Shown: positions 21,290 to 50,123 of the stretch, in pieces
Layout: the number at the start of each line of letters is the position of its first letter
Position numbering within the stretch: position 1 is the first letter of the stretch
From: Gordionus sp. m RMFG-2023
Taxonomy: Eukaryota; Nematomorpha; Gordioida; Chordodea; Parachordodidae
DNA: 64,000 nt
Direction of reading: 5' to 3'
Assembly (NCBI RefSeq): GCF_954871325.1
Contig: NC_088778.1
Span: 13,419,666-13,483,665 of the forward strand
The notes under the pieces: model-generated
Told to the model about the DNA's origin: nothing
The model's input: only the letters and a program-made list of their open reading frames with translations
The model's database searches: none
Program-made: the position numbers and the translations under genes

Positions 21290-24240
21290 ACATCTTATAA
21301 TAATGTATTAATCGAGATTCAAGGTAAATGTGTATTACCCGTTAATTATACGAATAAAATTATATATCATGAATTTATAATTGTAAACAATAGTATTAAT
21401 TTGATAGGTAGAAATTTAATAAACCAATTAAAGTTAATAAAAATAAATAAATGTAATACAGTTAATTAGGTTTGGGAGGATAAAATTGAACATAAATTTT
21501 CATCATTATTTACTAAGAAGTTAGGTTTACTGAAAGAGTTTAAAGCAAAGCTATTGGTAAAACCCAACCCCATTCAATGTCTTAAAAGTAGACCGATTCC
21601 TTTGCGTGGAAGGAAACACGCAAAAACGGAATTTCAACGACTGGAATCCATGGGAGTTATAGAAAGGCTAAAATACTCGAATATCGCTTCTCCGATTGTG
21701 CCGATACTGAAAAAGGGATCCTTACGAATCTGTGGTGATTTCCGACAAATGGTTAATGCTAATATTTTGATTGATAAGTATCCTTTACCCAGAATTAATG
21801 AATTATTAGCCATACTAGGTAATGGATCCAAATATACGGTATTTGATTTATCCGAAGCATATTTTCAAATAGAGATAGATGACGAGGTAAAAAAGCTGTT
21901 AGTGATCAACACGCCGAGTGGATCGTATCGCTTTACACGACTTCCGTTCGGGGTAGCCTCAGCACCAGCCATTTCCCAACAAGCAATGGATTCTTTATTA
22001 AAAGGACTACCCGGGGTAGCGGTATATTTGGACAATATAATAATTACTGGGGAATCAATTGAGAATCATAAAAAAAATTTGATAAATGTGCTAAAGACGT
22101 TAGAAACAAACGGTATGAAATTAAATTTAAAAAAATTTAAAGAAAAGATTGAATTCTTAGGTCACAGTCACACCATTAGCGAAGAGGGAATCGCAACAAC
22201 AAATAAAAACGTCAATGCAATTTTAGACGCACTGTTACCGAAAAACGTTTAAGAATTACAAGCTTTTATCGGTATAATTAACTATTATCAAAAATTTATA
22301 AAGGTTCAACGATGGCCGCGCCATTATATCGACTGTTACGAAAACACGTGCCATGGAAATGGACGAATAATGAAACAATAGTAATTAATAATTTTAAAAA
22401 AATAATATCAGAAGCACCAGTTTTAACTCATTATAATCCGGGAAAACCGATAATTCTAGCTGCGGATGCGTCGCAACAAGGAATAGGATCCGTTATATCT
22501 CATATAATTAACAACGAGGAAAAACCAATTGGATTCGCGTCTCGAACATTAAATGCAGCCGAACGAAATTATAGTCTGATAGAGCTTGAAGCTTTAGCAA
22601 TTATATTTGGACTAATTAAATTTAAACAATATTTAATTGGCAAACATTTTATTATTATTACAGATCATAAACCACGGATATCGTTACTCAATCCACATAA
22701 AAGAATTACAGATATGTCCTCAAGATTAGTACGGTGGTCATTATTACTGCCAATTATGATTATGAATTGCAACTGAAAGGGATAAAAAAAATAGTAATGC
22801 GGATATGCTATCACGGTTCCCAATTGACGGTGAACCATCTACTTGAGAAGAGTTAGATATTAATTTAATAGTATCGGATGCTCCACAATTTATTTCAGCG
22901 TTAGATATAAAAGCACACACAAGAAATGACCCGGTATTATCAAAGGTGTCACGTTACATAGCAAATGAGTGGCCGAAGACAATAGAGGAAAATCTAAAAC
23001 CGTTTTTCCAGCGCCGAAATGAACTCACGGTGGAAGCAGGATGTATATTATGGGGCTTAAGAACCATAATTCCAAAAAAATTAGTAAATATTTTGTCTTT
23101 TTTACATATGGGGCATCAGGGGTATACTAAAACAAAATTATTGGCACAAGAGAATGTTTGGTGGCCAAATATTAAAAGATATTGAATTACACGGTAGGAA
23201 TTGTGAACTATGTCAGACAAATAATCCTGGAAATAAAACAATCATAGGGAAATGGCCCTCCGCAATTAAACCATTGGGGAGAATTCATTTAGATTTTGCC
23301 GGACCCATTAACGGAAATATATATCTAGTAATAATAGATAGTTTTAGTAAATGGCCTGAAGTAAAAAACTATCGACTAATAATTTTACCGAAGTAAGAAA
23401 ATTATTGTTAAGACTTTTTGCTATTTTTGGTTACCCCAATACGATTGTTACGGATAATGCCCCCCCCTTTCAAAGTAGAGAATTCAGTTTATTTTGCAAA
23501 CAATTATCAATTAGAAATGTATATAGTGCGCCGTACCACCCTAGAACTAACGGAGAAGCAAAGCGGCTTGTACAAACTTTTAAAAAATTTTTAAAAAACA
23601 TAAGGATTATGATAAAATACAAGATTTTTTATTTAATTATCGAAATACGCCACAAATAACCACTAAACAATCACCAAGTTCAATGATGCTTAAATTTCAA
23701 CCCATAGGACCTTTACAATTAATAAAACTAATTTATCCACATCCACATACCTCAGCTACCAGGTTTTTTTAATATAAATGAGAAAATATCTGCAAAAGAT
23801 TTTAAGAAAGATATTTGGATACCAGGAATCATCATTAAAAGAACAGGTCCAATGACGTTTTTAGCTGAGACTAGATTAGGGTTATGGAGAAGACATATTA
23901 ATCAGTTAAAACATAGGTTCAATGATTCCGATATTAAAAATGGAGAGGAAGGAAGAGTGATCCTATACAAAACTCTATAAAAAAAGACATTGAGCTGATA
24001 CATGACGTGATGACAAAAGATATTGATCAGATACATGACTCAATAAACAAAGATGCCATCATAAATGATAAGAGTGACATCGACACGACTGATCAAACCG
24101 TGTTAGAGAACGAAAGTACAAGTAGCCGTTACCCAATACGAATAAGAAAACAATTTATACCGTTCCAAATCGAGAGCATAAAACAAAGGGGAGAAGGATA
24201 GATGTAATAGATTACCTTCAAGGCATAATAAAAAGATAAA
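21290..24240 (+). mobile_element. Ty3/gypsy-like pol fossil
   Basis: In order along the plus strand: the end of a protease region, reverse transcriptase (21550-22250, with RICGDFRQMVN and a polymerase core read as YLDN), RNase H (about 22430-22690, ending ITDHKP), and integrase (HHCC-type zinc region about 23100-23230, catalytic core about 23270-23570). A short GPY/F-like tail follows, ending in a charged C-terminus near 24200. The element is broken, with roughly five or more interruptions, but its domains are still easy to read, so it is of moderate age. Flanking LTRs were not identified. It may belong with the gag-protease fossil at 14.6-16.3 kb, but that is unproven. Confidence 0.9.
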
Positions 24241-24607
24241 ATGATATATTATATTCAATTAAATTAATGTATTAAAAAATAAATAAATAAATGTATTTTA
24301 TATAAAAGGACATAAAAAACAAATAAAGATATTATTGGAATAAAATATATTATTAAATAGAATTACTACAGTTTTCAACCGTAAAAGTTCAACCCTAACC
24401 GAAAATCATTATTTTTAAGGTGTTATTCTTATCTGTAAATCAAATCAATATTTGTTATGGTTTCAGAAATAATTTGAATATTTCAATAAACATCTTGTTT
24501 TTAATTCTAATCAATTTTATTTTCTTTATAAAGAAGTCGCCGTTATTTATACAATGATAATGATTATATGTATTCTAGCCATAAGACATACTTGTAGTTA
24601 CATGTAG

Positions 24608-24822
24608 TATTATTAAAAGCCCGATTTAGGTCGATTTTTAAATATGAATCGATTAAAATTTTAGCCAAAACAATATTATGTAAGGTAGAGTTAGCTCATA
24701 GATGAAAGAATAGTTTGGACTTCTATTTGCCAAATATTGAGGCTTACAAAATATTATTTTAGTTAAAATCTTAATCGCGTTTTTTAAAATCGGCCCAAAT
24801 CGGGCTTTCTAGCAAAACCATT
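24608..24822. mobile_element. Small palindromic MITE, family A copy 3
   Basis: AAAGCCCGATTTAGGTCGAT at the left faces ATCGGCCCAAATCGGGCTTT at the right. The internal GTTTGGACTTCTATTTGCCA is shared with copy 2. It is the best-preserved pair of ends in the family and inserted just downstream of the pol fossil. Confidence 0.7.
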
Positions 24823-24839
24823 ATAGTGCCAATACCACA

Positions 24840-25130
24840 AAAACATTAATGAATTATCGCGAATATAATATCCGGAAATTAATACTGCAAATATATTCCG
24901 TGAATATATTGCAACGAAAATATTATGGTGAATGATTCATGATCGAGAATGTCTTACATTGAAAACATTATAACATTATAACGAATACATTTCATTGAAT
25001 GCATTACTGCAAAAACATTAGAGAGAACTTTTCGCTAATCTATTAGAGCAAATAGCAAATTTCGAAATGAATTACCGCGAATGCATTATTTCGAATGAAT
25101 TAGCGAATGCCTCATAGAGAATGCAATTTG
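24840..25130. repeat. Degenerate short-period repeat (GCGAATGCATTA-like)
   Basis: About 290 bp are built from variants of GAATGCATTA, GCGAATATAAT and ACATTATAACGAATG at irregular spacing, clearly unlike the surrounding sequence. It looks like an eroded 12-16 bp minisatellite. Confidence 0.6.
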
Positions 25131-26287
25131 GTAAAGATAAACATCTAGTACTCAGTAAAAACAATTTTAAAAATAATCAAGCCCGGGAGTTTCTTCTTTT
25201 TTTGAATCCACCAGACTTGGCTTTAATATTTTTTTTATAAATTTCTAAACAATATATAGAATGATTAGAAATAAGTTTTATTTTTATTTAAATTTTATGT
25301 CGCCGACGCTTCTGCTTTATTTAAATTATGGAAGGTTCATCATCAACAAGTATTGATGATAAATGGCCATTTTAGCAGGTTTTAAGCCAACTCTAAAAGG
25401 GCTAAACCAAATTTCTAAGCGATAACTATCATCCTGGCCTCGTTCGAGGTAACTTAAAGATTAACTTAATCGAAAAAAATATACTCTAGCTTTAAGGCTT
25501 AGCGAGTTTTTTCGACTGTTAGGATATAGCCGATTAAACAACACTAAAGGCAAAATAGTTCAAATTTAACTAAATCTTTTTAATTTTTAAATAGGAATGA
25601 AATTTATAAGTAAGTTATTAGTTGTTGAGATTATTCAATTTATTTTCAAATAAATAATAAATTAGGATACGTCTTTTTGCCAATGATACATTTTTAATTG
25701 ATTAATTTTAAAAAAATAGGAACATGTTGACAATAATATAATATTATGTTGGCAACCCCCTTCTAAACCACCCGGTAGCAATATTTACCCACCCATTATG
25801 TTATAACAACCCCCTGATACTATTTAAGAAATCTTGTAATGAGCCATCATCGATTTCTTTCAAATAATTCTCATTGAACTCTTTCAGACCTCATGATTAT
25901 AAACAATGAATAAAAAATAAAAGCTAGTTGGTGATAAAACTAGTTGTGCTAACCGTATTCCAAACATTAGCCACGAGCGTGTACAACTTCAGTCTGTACT
26001 AAAATGTTATCCGTGAATAAATGATAAAAAATATCTATTAATATATTAATTATATATCAGTTATTTTTATCTTTAAACACAATAATGTTTTACCCCCTAA
26101 TCCCTTCAAAAAAATTAAAGCAAATCACTCCTACCCACTTTTTCATGGGCTTTATGTATAGGTAAATATTTACAAATGATGCTAATTTCAGAAATTACAC
26201 TTTTATTTAAAAATGTACCATTAAAAAAATTATTAACTTATTAAGATAAAAAAAAATAGACTAATTTATAATTATACTGTAGAAAAT

Positions 26288-27760
26288 GTTATATTATTAT
26301 TTGTATTTGCGATTAATTAAATAGTGGTTTATATAAATTTGAATAGTTACGGAAAATAGTTTTTTTTTATATATTAAGTTAAATATTAAAATTTGAATAT
26401 GAATACGACGAGATTATATGATGTAAATTTTAGTAGTATAAATATAGCGATAAAAAATGTAATATAAAGAAAAAAGTTTTATAAATTTTTATTTTTATTT
26501 TGCTTTTTAATTTTTGTTATGATTTATTTAATTACAATTAATATTATTTAATAAAGTAATTAGTAGTTAATTTATTTATTCTATGTTATTTGTCTCATTT
26601 CAAATATTGTTGCCGAAACCCGTATGTACTATGATGCGCCTATACCTTCAGTCTAATTAACTCTGAAAAGAATTCTAAATAAAGGGGAAAAGGGATGAAT
26701 GAAATGACCATCGACACAATAAAGAATGAGAGCAAAGAAACAATGGTATCAATATCCATACTAATAATCGTAGTTCGAAAAAGTATAGAAATACGTTTTA
26801 GTATCAAGAATCGTGATAATTAAAAGGAATTCGTCACAAGATATCATTATACGTACAAGTGATCGTTTTAGCTAAAAGAAAATCGTAATTTTTATTAAAG
26901 ATATACGTTTAACGGTGAATTAAGTTGATAATATTTAGCAAAATATTAGGTTGTTGATTAACCAAAATCTTTCTAAAAAGAAACGGCTTTTATCATTAGA
27001 AAATTAATGCCACAATCGAGCTCATTTAGAGATCGGATTTTTATTTGGGATCATTTAAGATACAAGAAATCGTTATCGTATAAGAGATCTAATACAAGAA
27101 ATGGTTATTGTTACAAGAGATTGGTATCGGTAGGATCATGACAAAAGTCAATATCGTTACAAAAGAGCGTTATCGTTATAAGCAATCTTTATCGTAGACA
27201 TGATGGGACAAAAGAGATGCTTTCGCGAAAGATGGGGATAGCTCAATGTTCAAGCTGTAATCGGACACGAACGGCTTTTAAAAATAAGAATATTAAAGAA
27301 AAGACAGTTGTAGTTATAAATTAGAATACATTAAATATTAAGAAGAATAGATTTGGTGGAGATACAAGGCTAAGTCGAAATCAAAAGAAAGTTGTTCATT
27401 CGCAGAAGGGGGGAACCAACGTAAGTGGAAGGGTGTTGTAAATATTAGAATATGCATTTAATTAAATAGTGGTTTATATAAATTAGTTACGGAAAATAGT
27501 TTTTTTTATATATAAAGTTAAATATTAAAATATGAATATGACAAGATTATATGATGTAAATTTTAGTAGTATAAATATAGCGATAAAAAATTTAATATAA
27601 AGAAAAAAGTTTTATAAATTTTTATTTTTATTTTTATTTTGCTTTTTAATTTTTGTTATGATTTATTTAATTACAATTAATATTATTTATTTAATAAAGT
27701 AATTAGTAGTTTATTTATTTATGCTATTTTATTTGTATTCTCAAAATTCTCATACTAAAT
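26288..27760 (+). mobile_element. Miniature LTR retrotransposon (TRIM-like) fossil
   Basis: Two direct repeats of about 300 bp (about 26288-26600 and 27433-27755) share long near-identical stretches. They flank an internal region of about 830 bp that has no recognisable gag or pol. The right repeat starts TGTTGTAAATATT directly after a purine-rich tract (AAGTGGAAGGG), as expected for a polypurine tract. A TTGCCGAAACCCG sequence just inside the left repeat may be the primer-binding site. The repeats differ by some small changes, so the insertion is not very recent. No target duplication was resolved. Confidence 0.65.
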
Positions 27761-27779
27761 AGAAAATACATGCAGTCCC

Positions 27780-28475
27780 AAATGGATAGCTTTGACAACG
27801 AGAGTAAAATGATTTGAATCAATTTATTTTTTTATTTTAGGAATTCTTTCCAATATAAAATTTATTCAAAAAGAAAATTGGCCTAAGAACCTTGATGCAC
27901 GATTTGACGAGAGGGACATAAATATCTAGCAAAAATTCAAAATAAATGAATATGAAACGATTGCTGAGCTTTGACAATATATCATTGAAGATATTCCTAA
28001 TGATAAATTAAGAAAATTTCTTAATTATTATCCTGCAATGTTGCCAAGTGTGAAAGGGGCTTTCATCTTATAATTTTGAACATGGTAGATAATCGAGCGA
28101 GTTAATTAAATAGTTTGTCAAATTTAATGTTCATAAATATTAATAGACTTTCGATATCAGAATAAATCTTAGATCAATGTATTAAAATATAGAAAATAAA
28201 TTATTTGCGGGAGAATGATATCTCTTTAGATAAAAGTACAGCTCAAGGATAATGAAGAAATAAAAGATTTATGGAATTTTTTTAAATTCATATTTATATA
28301 TTTTTTAATTTATAGATATTGGTGGTATTTTATGACCTTATTATTTAAAATATAACATGAATAAAGAATTTATTCATATTGTAATAAAAAAATTGCAGTT
28401 TACATTTATGAATAATATATAAAATAACTCCCCCCCCCCTCCCAGATTTTTCAACATTACACCACTGGTTAAACC
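27780..28475 (+). mobile_element. hAT transposase C-terminal remnant
   Basis: The plus strand reads ENWPKNLDARFDERDINI, then FKINEYETIAEL, a LPSVKGAF segment in place of the usual SSxxERGF, and SNLMFININ. This is the C-terminal hATC order of a hAT transposase. A terminal-type sequence TACACCACTGG follows a C-rich run at 28425-28471. Stops and frame breaks are present. The 5' half was not found. Confidence 0.6.
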
Positions 28476-29356
28476 CCTCTTTTAGTACTCAGGAACTCTC
28501 ATAATCATAAAACTATTTAATCGTATATTTTTTAGAAGGTATTCGTGATAGAAGCAACATAGGAGTTAGTGGAATCGGGGTTAGCTGGATCAACTAAATT
28601 ATGCACAATTATTTTCGGACCTGTGATCATTTTGACAAAAATTGCACCGACTAGTTATGGTTTCCCCTATCTATGAAAATATCTTTTATCGGTGCTAGCT
28701 TCTTTATTAAATTCCTTATTTCAAAAATTGCTCATTATATCATAATATATGATATTTGAAAATATAATATTTGTTAACATTTATTTTATTTTTCTTTTTG
28801 GTATTAATTTATAAATTAAAATAGCAGTCTCTGCAATGCTCAGATTGTGCAAAAACACCATTTATTGTACAGCAAATATTCTAAAGGGAGGTACATGCCC
28901 CATTGTGTCATTAATTTGCTAATCCATAAGGTTCTTGTCAGCAACTTACATTCTAGAAGCCGTGAGGTCTATTCTTTCTTAACTATTGAATTAAAAAGGG
29001 GAAAGAAATTAGCTACAATCGTGTGAGACTAAAAGATAATTTTTATGTAAAGCAAAAAATCTTATTCTAGATATGCAGATCCAATTGTTTCCATCCATAC
29101 ATAAATACTTGAATTATAGAGACTCTTATATATTCGTAAGTAGTGCAACCCTGTTAGAGGATGGAAAATAAGTCTCATATAAATTAATTGGGATTTAAAG
29201 TCTTTCGGTTTTGGATGCCAACTTTTTTTAAAATAAAACTTCAATATTTAGATGATCTCATAAATTTCAAAAATAAAAACGATTGTTAGAATTGCATTAA
29301 TCAATTATTATTATATATTTTAAAAAATCAATGTTTATTTAATCAAATTTGTAGAA
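28476..29356. other. AT-rich spacer upstream of the coiled-coil gene
   Basis: No gene or repeat was recognised. A 60-codon minus-strand reading frame at 29062-29244 has no supporting features. The coiled-coil gene's promoter should lie here. Confidence 0.4.
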
Positions 29357-30699
29357 ATGGAATCATCAAACGGTAAATAATTTTCATGGATAAGTTTTAG
29401 ACTTTTTAATTATAAATTTCATAAACCAAGCTCAATAATGTTATAATTATTCATATAATAATCATTTTCCTTTTCTTTTTGAAAAATATTTATCAGATGT
29501 GAAAAAACATTTAATCAAGTTGCAAATTATTGGTCAATCACCAATCGAAGGTTCAGCCACTAAAAAGGATCCCAAAAAGGATGAAGATAGCAAAGCTTTC
29601 GTTGAGTATTTAGTCCGGGAAATTGAGCATTACAAATCGAAAAGCAACGAAGTTATAAGGGAAAAAGACGCAGTGATTTCCGAACTTAATAGCTATAAAC
29701 TAGATAAAGATGTCTTCTCGAGTAAAAATTCTATGATTAACCAAGAAGCTAAGGACCTGAAGACAGAGGTAGAAATCTTGAGGAAAGAAAATAAAAATCT
29801 TTTGGTGAACCTAGCTTTAGCGGAAAAGGAAAATCAAGATGACTACACTGATAGTCTGCGAATCGACTTGAAAGAGAAGAAAAGTATGATCGAGAAGATC
29901 AGAGGAGAAAATGAAGTTAAATAATTTTTTGATATTATTTTATCGACGATCATTTCCTTGTGTTAGACTTTTTTCCTTTTATTTGGATTATTTGGATTTT
30001 TTTTTCCCTTCGCTAAATATGAACCATCTAGGTTTTAATTTTGAAATTACTTTTATTCGCTTAAGAATGGTAAATATATTTTTTTAGAGGTAATTTAAAT
30101 TATTTTCTATGAGCAAAAACAAAGGGCTTAAGAAGAGTAAATCATAACTGGACCTGCAATTAAAACCAGGGCTATAAGACATAAATATGAGAGATATGGA
30201 AACATTTGTTTTTAAAGAGTAACATTGAAGAAAAATTAGAGGAATTAAAGTCTATCATTCATAATCAGAGCATCTGAACCAAAATATTTGACAAACTTGG
30301 TTGCAATTCTTTACAGGTATAAATAATATGTTTATTAATTAGAAATATAGAAGTTGAAATATTTTAAAACATAAAATTCTATACTATATACCTTTTTTTA
30401 AACCTAACTTTTAGTATACCATTTTTTTTGTCCCCCTAAAATTTCGCATTCTTTTTATAAAGTATTAAAGTATTAATATTTTATTTTAATTAATAAATTA
30501 CAAATAGTTACTAAAAGAAAAGCTAAAAGATAAATTAGACGATTTTTCTCGGATGAAGGAAGAACTTCGTTTTGCCAACGAAAGTTTGTCAAGGGCTGCA
30601 AGCACGAGTCCTAATCTTGAATCTTCTCATAAACCAACTTTTAAATTGCGAATCAGGCATAGGTCAAATGAGGAAGAATCCGGTCACGTAGACGAATAA
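29357..30699 (+). CDS. Unrecognised coiled-coil protein, three exons
   Basis: Exons 29357-29372, 29497-29915 and 30508-30699 have GT-AG borders and consistent phases, giving 208 residues. It starts MESSNDVKKHLIKLQ. Residues about 40-160 form a charged heptad-rich coiled coil (LKTEVEILRKENKNLLVNLA, then KLKDKLDDFSRMKEELRFAN). The C-terminus is serine-rich and then basic-acidic, ending FKLRIRHRSNEEESGHVDE. There is no signal peptide or membrane segment. I do not recognise the family. The lysine- and glutamate-rich codons are unlike the flanking non-coding DNA, and the exon borders keep the frame, which supports a real gene. AATAAA lies two bases after the stop (30701-30706). Exon 1 is short, so the start is the least certain part. 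Confidence 0.65.
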
Positions 30700-31281
30700 T
30701 AATAAATTTTTTTAAAATTTTGCTCAATTTAATGTTTTAGATTATGAATTATCTTTAAAAAACATTTATTATCGAATTATGAATATCCTAATAAGTGTAA
30801 AATAAGTATTTGTATAAAGAGATTTTTTTTTAAAAAAAAATCAATAACTGTTATGAAATTTTTCATTTATTGTGATAAATCTTTATCTAAAAAATCATAA
30901 ACAATATATATGACCTTATAATATTTTTTAGCTTCTTCATTAATTCTGGCTGTTTAGTAATAATTTAGATATAAAAGTTTTCCCCGGAGGTTGTAACTAA
31001 AGGGGGCATTTTGGGGCTAGACATGTTAGAAAAATATTTGGCCCTAAAAAATAATAAATGTAAATTGCTTTTTTTGCTTTTATGACCTTTACATATATTT
31101 ACAGGGTAATTTTGGTTTAAAAAATTATAAATATAAAATGAATTATGCTTAATAATACGTAATTAGTCATTTATTAAAGAAATTATTTATATTTTACTTT
31201 AATATAATTTAAGCTTATTATTCACAAATCCCATTTTTAGCATTATGATTGAGATATACAATTTAAAAAAAATATGGCTCA

Positions 31282-31685
31282 GTAGTGATCTCTAGAGATA
31301 TGTGGGCGAGTTTTTAACTCATGTCCGCCCGTGCATTGTTATAAAATAATTTAACCGGCTCTCTTGCTTGTCTAGGGTTTTTTAAAAAATATCCCCCTTC
31401 CCCACCGCTTATTTATCTAAAAATTTGTTTAAAACACCCGCCCAGTGTTTAAAATATTTTATTAGTTGGTTTGTCTTTTATTTATTTTATTTTGTATTTT
31501 TACTTAAACTTATGAAACGTTGTCATATTATAAAATAAAGTAATAATTTTATATAAATTTCACCCATCAGCTCAATGGTTTAAAAATATTTTAACCTGCC
31601 ATCACCAGCCAAATGTTTACATTTTAAACCTGCGGGCGGGTTTGGGCAATTTAAAACCTGCCTGTTACAGACCTCCAATGACCTC
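31282..31685. mobile_element. MITE, family B (GGGCGGG type)
   Basis: GTGGGCGAGTTTTTAACTCA at the left and GCGGGCGGGTTTGGGCAATT at the right sit in the arrangement also seen at 60406-60805, with an AT-rich core. AGTGATCTCTAGAG and CAGACCTCCAATGACCTCT mark approximate ends. Confidence 0.5.
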
Positions 31686-33304
31686 TAAGCGGAAATTTCT
31701 GGATATGGCCCTGGTTTCGTCCATTAGTTAGATCAAATACAAAGATTAATTCCATTTTCGAATTATTTTGATAAAAATAATATCTGAATTAATATCGATA
31801 TTAATATCACGCATTAATATCATCCTTTTTCCCCCTTAATATTTATAACTTTAATCAATATGTCCCCTCTTAAAAATAGAATAACCTTAGGGATCAGATC
31901 AGTTATAGCATTCATGCATATAAAAATGAATTGTCAATTTATTGATCCCATAATATAATAACTTTAAAATCTTGGCCATATAATTATATATCGAGCAATA
32001 TGATTAATTGTTTAATAATTGATCAAAAAATATGATGAAAATTTTTGTAATTCTACTAACGTATAGTTAATTTAATAAAATAATATCCTTTCTCTAAAAA
32101 AATTGATTTCAAATAAACAAAATTTTTTTAATCTTATTTATAGTGTTAGTATATCTATAATTTATGCCTTCTTTTCTGATTATTTTCAGCGGAAACTTGT
32201 TTATATATAGAAATAGTAACTGACTTTATAAAATAAAGCAATTTATCTAGTGAATAGATAACCTTCCAACTTTATATTAAACAAATATTGAAAAATTATG
32301 ATGCTGGTTATTTTTATAGAAATTTGGATTTTTGGAAATAAATGCCTTCATTTCTTTCTTTCTTTCATCGGAGTGTAAATAATAAATAATATCTCAAGTC
32401 CTTAAAAAAGAATTTCCGAGCCGAGCCGCGGTAATCTATAGTAAGATCTAACATTATTAATGGTATAATTGAATTTATTTGATTATAAAAGGTAATAAAA
32501 TATGAATTACCAAAACATAGTATAAATAAGGAAAAATATATGAAAATTTTAGAATATACTATTTTTTAAATTAAATTTTTTCAAAAAACCTATTACATTA
32601 CAATGTAGATTTTTTACAAATATTAGATTATATAAATAATTGAACATAATCATTGAAAAAGTATTCTTTTTTTGTAAATGTAAAGTATGGTTTATTGGTT
32701 ATTATTCAATTAAGTCATGGTCATCATATTATAGTTTTAGTTATTCCAAAATTTTCACTTGGAACCAAATACAAGATTAAAAAAAGAATGAATTAGCATT
32801 AGAGGATTACTACAACAACTTACAAGTTGCAATCAGTATATTAGGGTTATAATAGAAAGTAATTCAGATAAATCAGGTGATCGATCATAATCACTTTTCC
32901 TAGTTTTGATTTTGAGCCTCATTCAATATAAATATTGTAAAAGATTTTTTTTATAAAATTTTTATTTCTAAGTTTTAAAAACTTTTATATTCCTGATAAA
33001 AAGTTTTAAAAGAATCAAAATTGATAATTATTAATTATGAAATATTTATCATATCGATTTCTTTAAATAAAAAGTTTGGATAAATTTATATTTTTATCGC
33101 CTTTATCCAATTTTAATAAATTTTTTAAAATAAATTTAAAAAAATATTTTGAAAAAAATTATAACATCTCTTTTCTTGTCCTTTTGATCAATTATAATTA
33201 TTTTTACTAAAGATAAATTATTCTAAATAAATATTTTAAAAAATGTTAAAAATCAAATTGGACATTATTATTTGATATAAATAAATAAAGATAAATAAAG
33301 TTCT
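31686..33304. other. AT-rich spacer upstream of GRIN1
   Basis: About 1.6 kb of AT-rich sequence without recognisable genes or repeats. It presumably holds the 5' UTR and promoter of GRIN1. No core-promoter motif stands out. Confidence 0.4.
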
Positions 33305-50012
<16,708 letters not shown>

Positions 50013-50123
50013 TTATAAAATAGAATATATTTTTATAAATTATATAATTCTTATTGTGCGTACTTTTCTTTTAAAAAATAAATCTGTATAATATTTAATA
50101 ATATAATCAAATCAATTCATTAA
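50013..50123. other. Convergent GRIN1/POLE intergenic spacer, 111 bp
   Basis: This is all the sequence between the TAA of GRIN1 (plus strand) and the TAA of POLE (minus strand). A plus-strand AATAAA is at 50077-50082. On the minus strand only variants occur (ATTAAA near 50098, AATAAG near 50058). Each gene's 3' UTR therefore probably overlaps the other. Confidence 0.85.

Noticed and set aside
25749-26030. Possible solo LTR beginning TGTTGGCAAC
   Set aside because: It has a TG start and poly(A)-like signals, but no matching copy, no clear CA end and no target duplication were found.
30066-30330. Possible extra exon of the coiled-coil gene (KIEELKS-like coding)
   Set aside because: A LEELKSIIHNQS-like string is seen, but without a frame-keeping acceptor/donor pair. 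The direct 29915-30508 junction keeps the frame.
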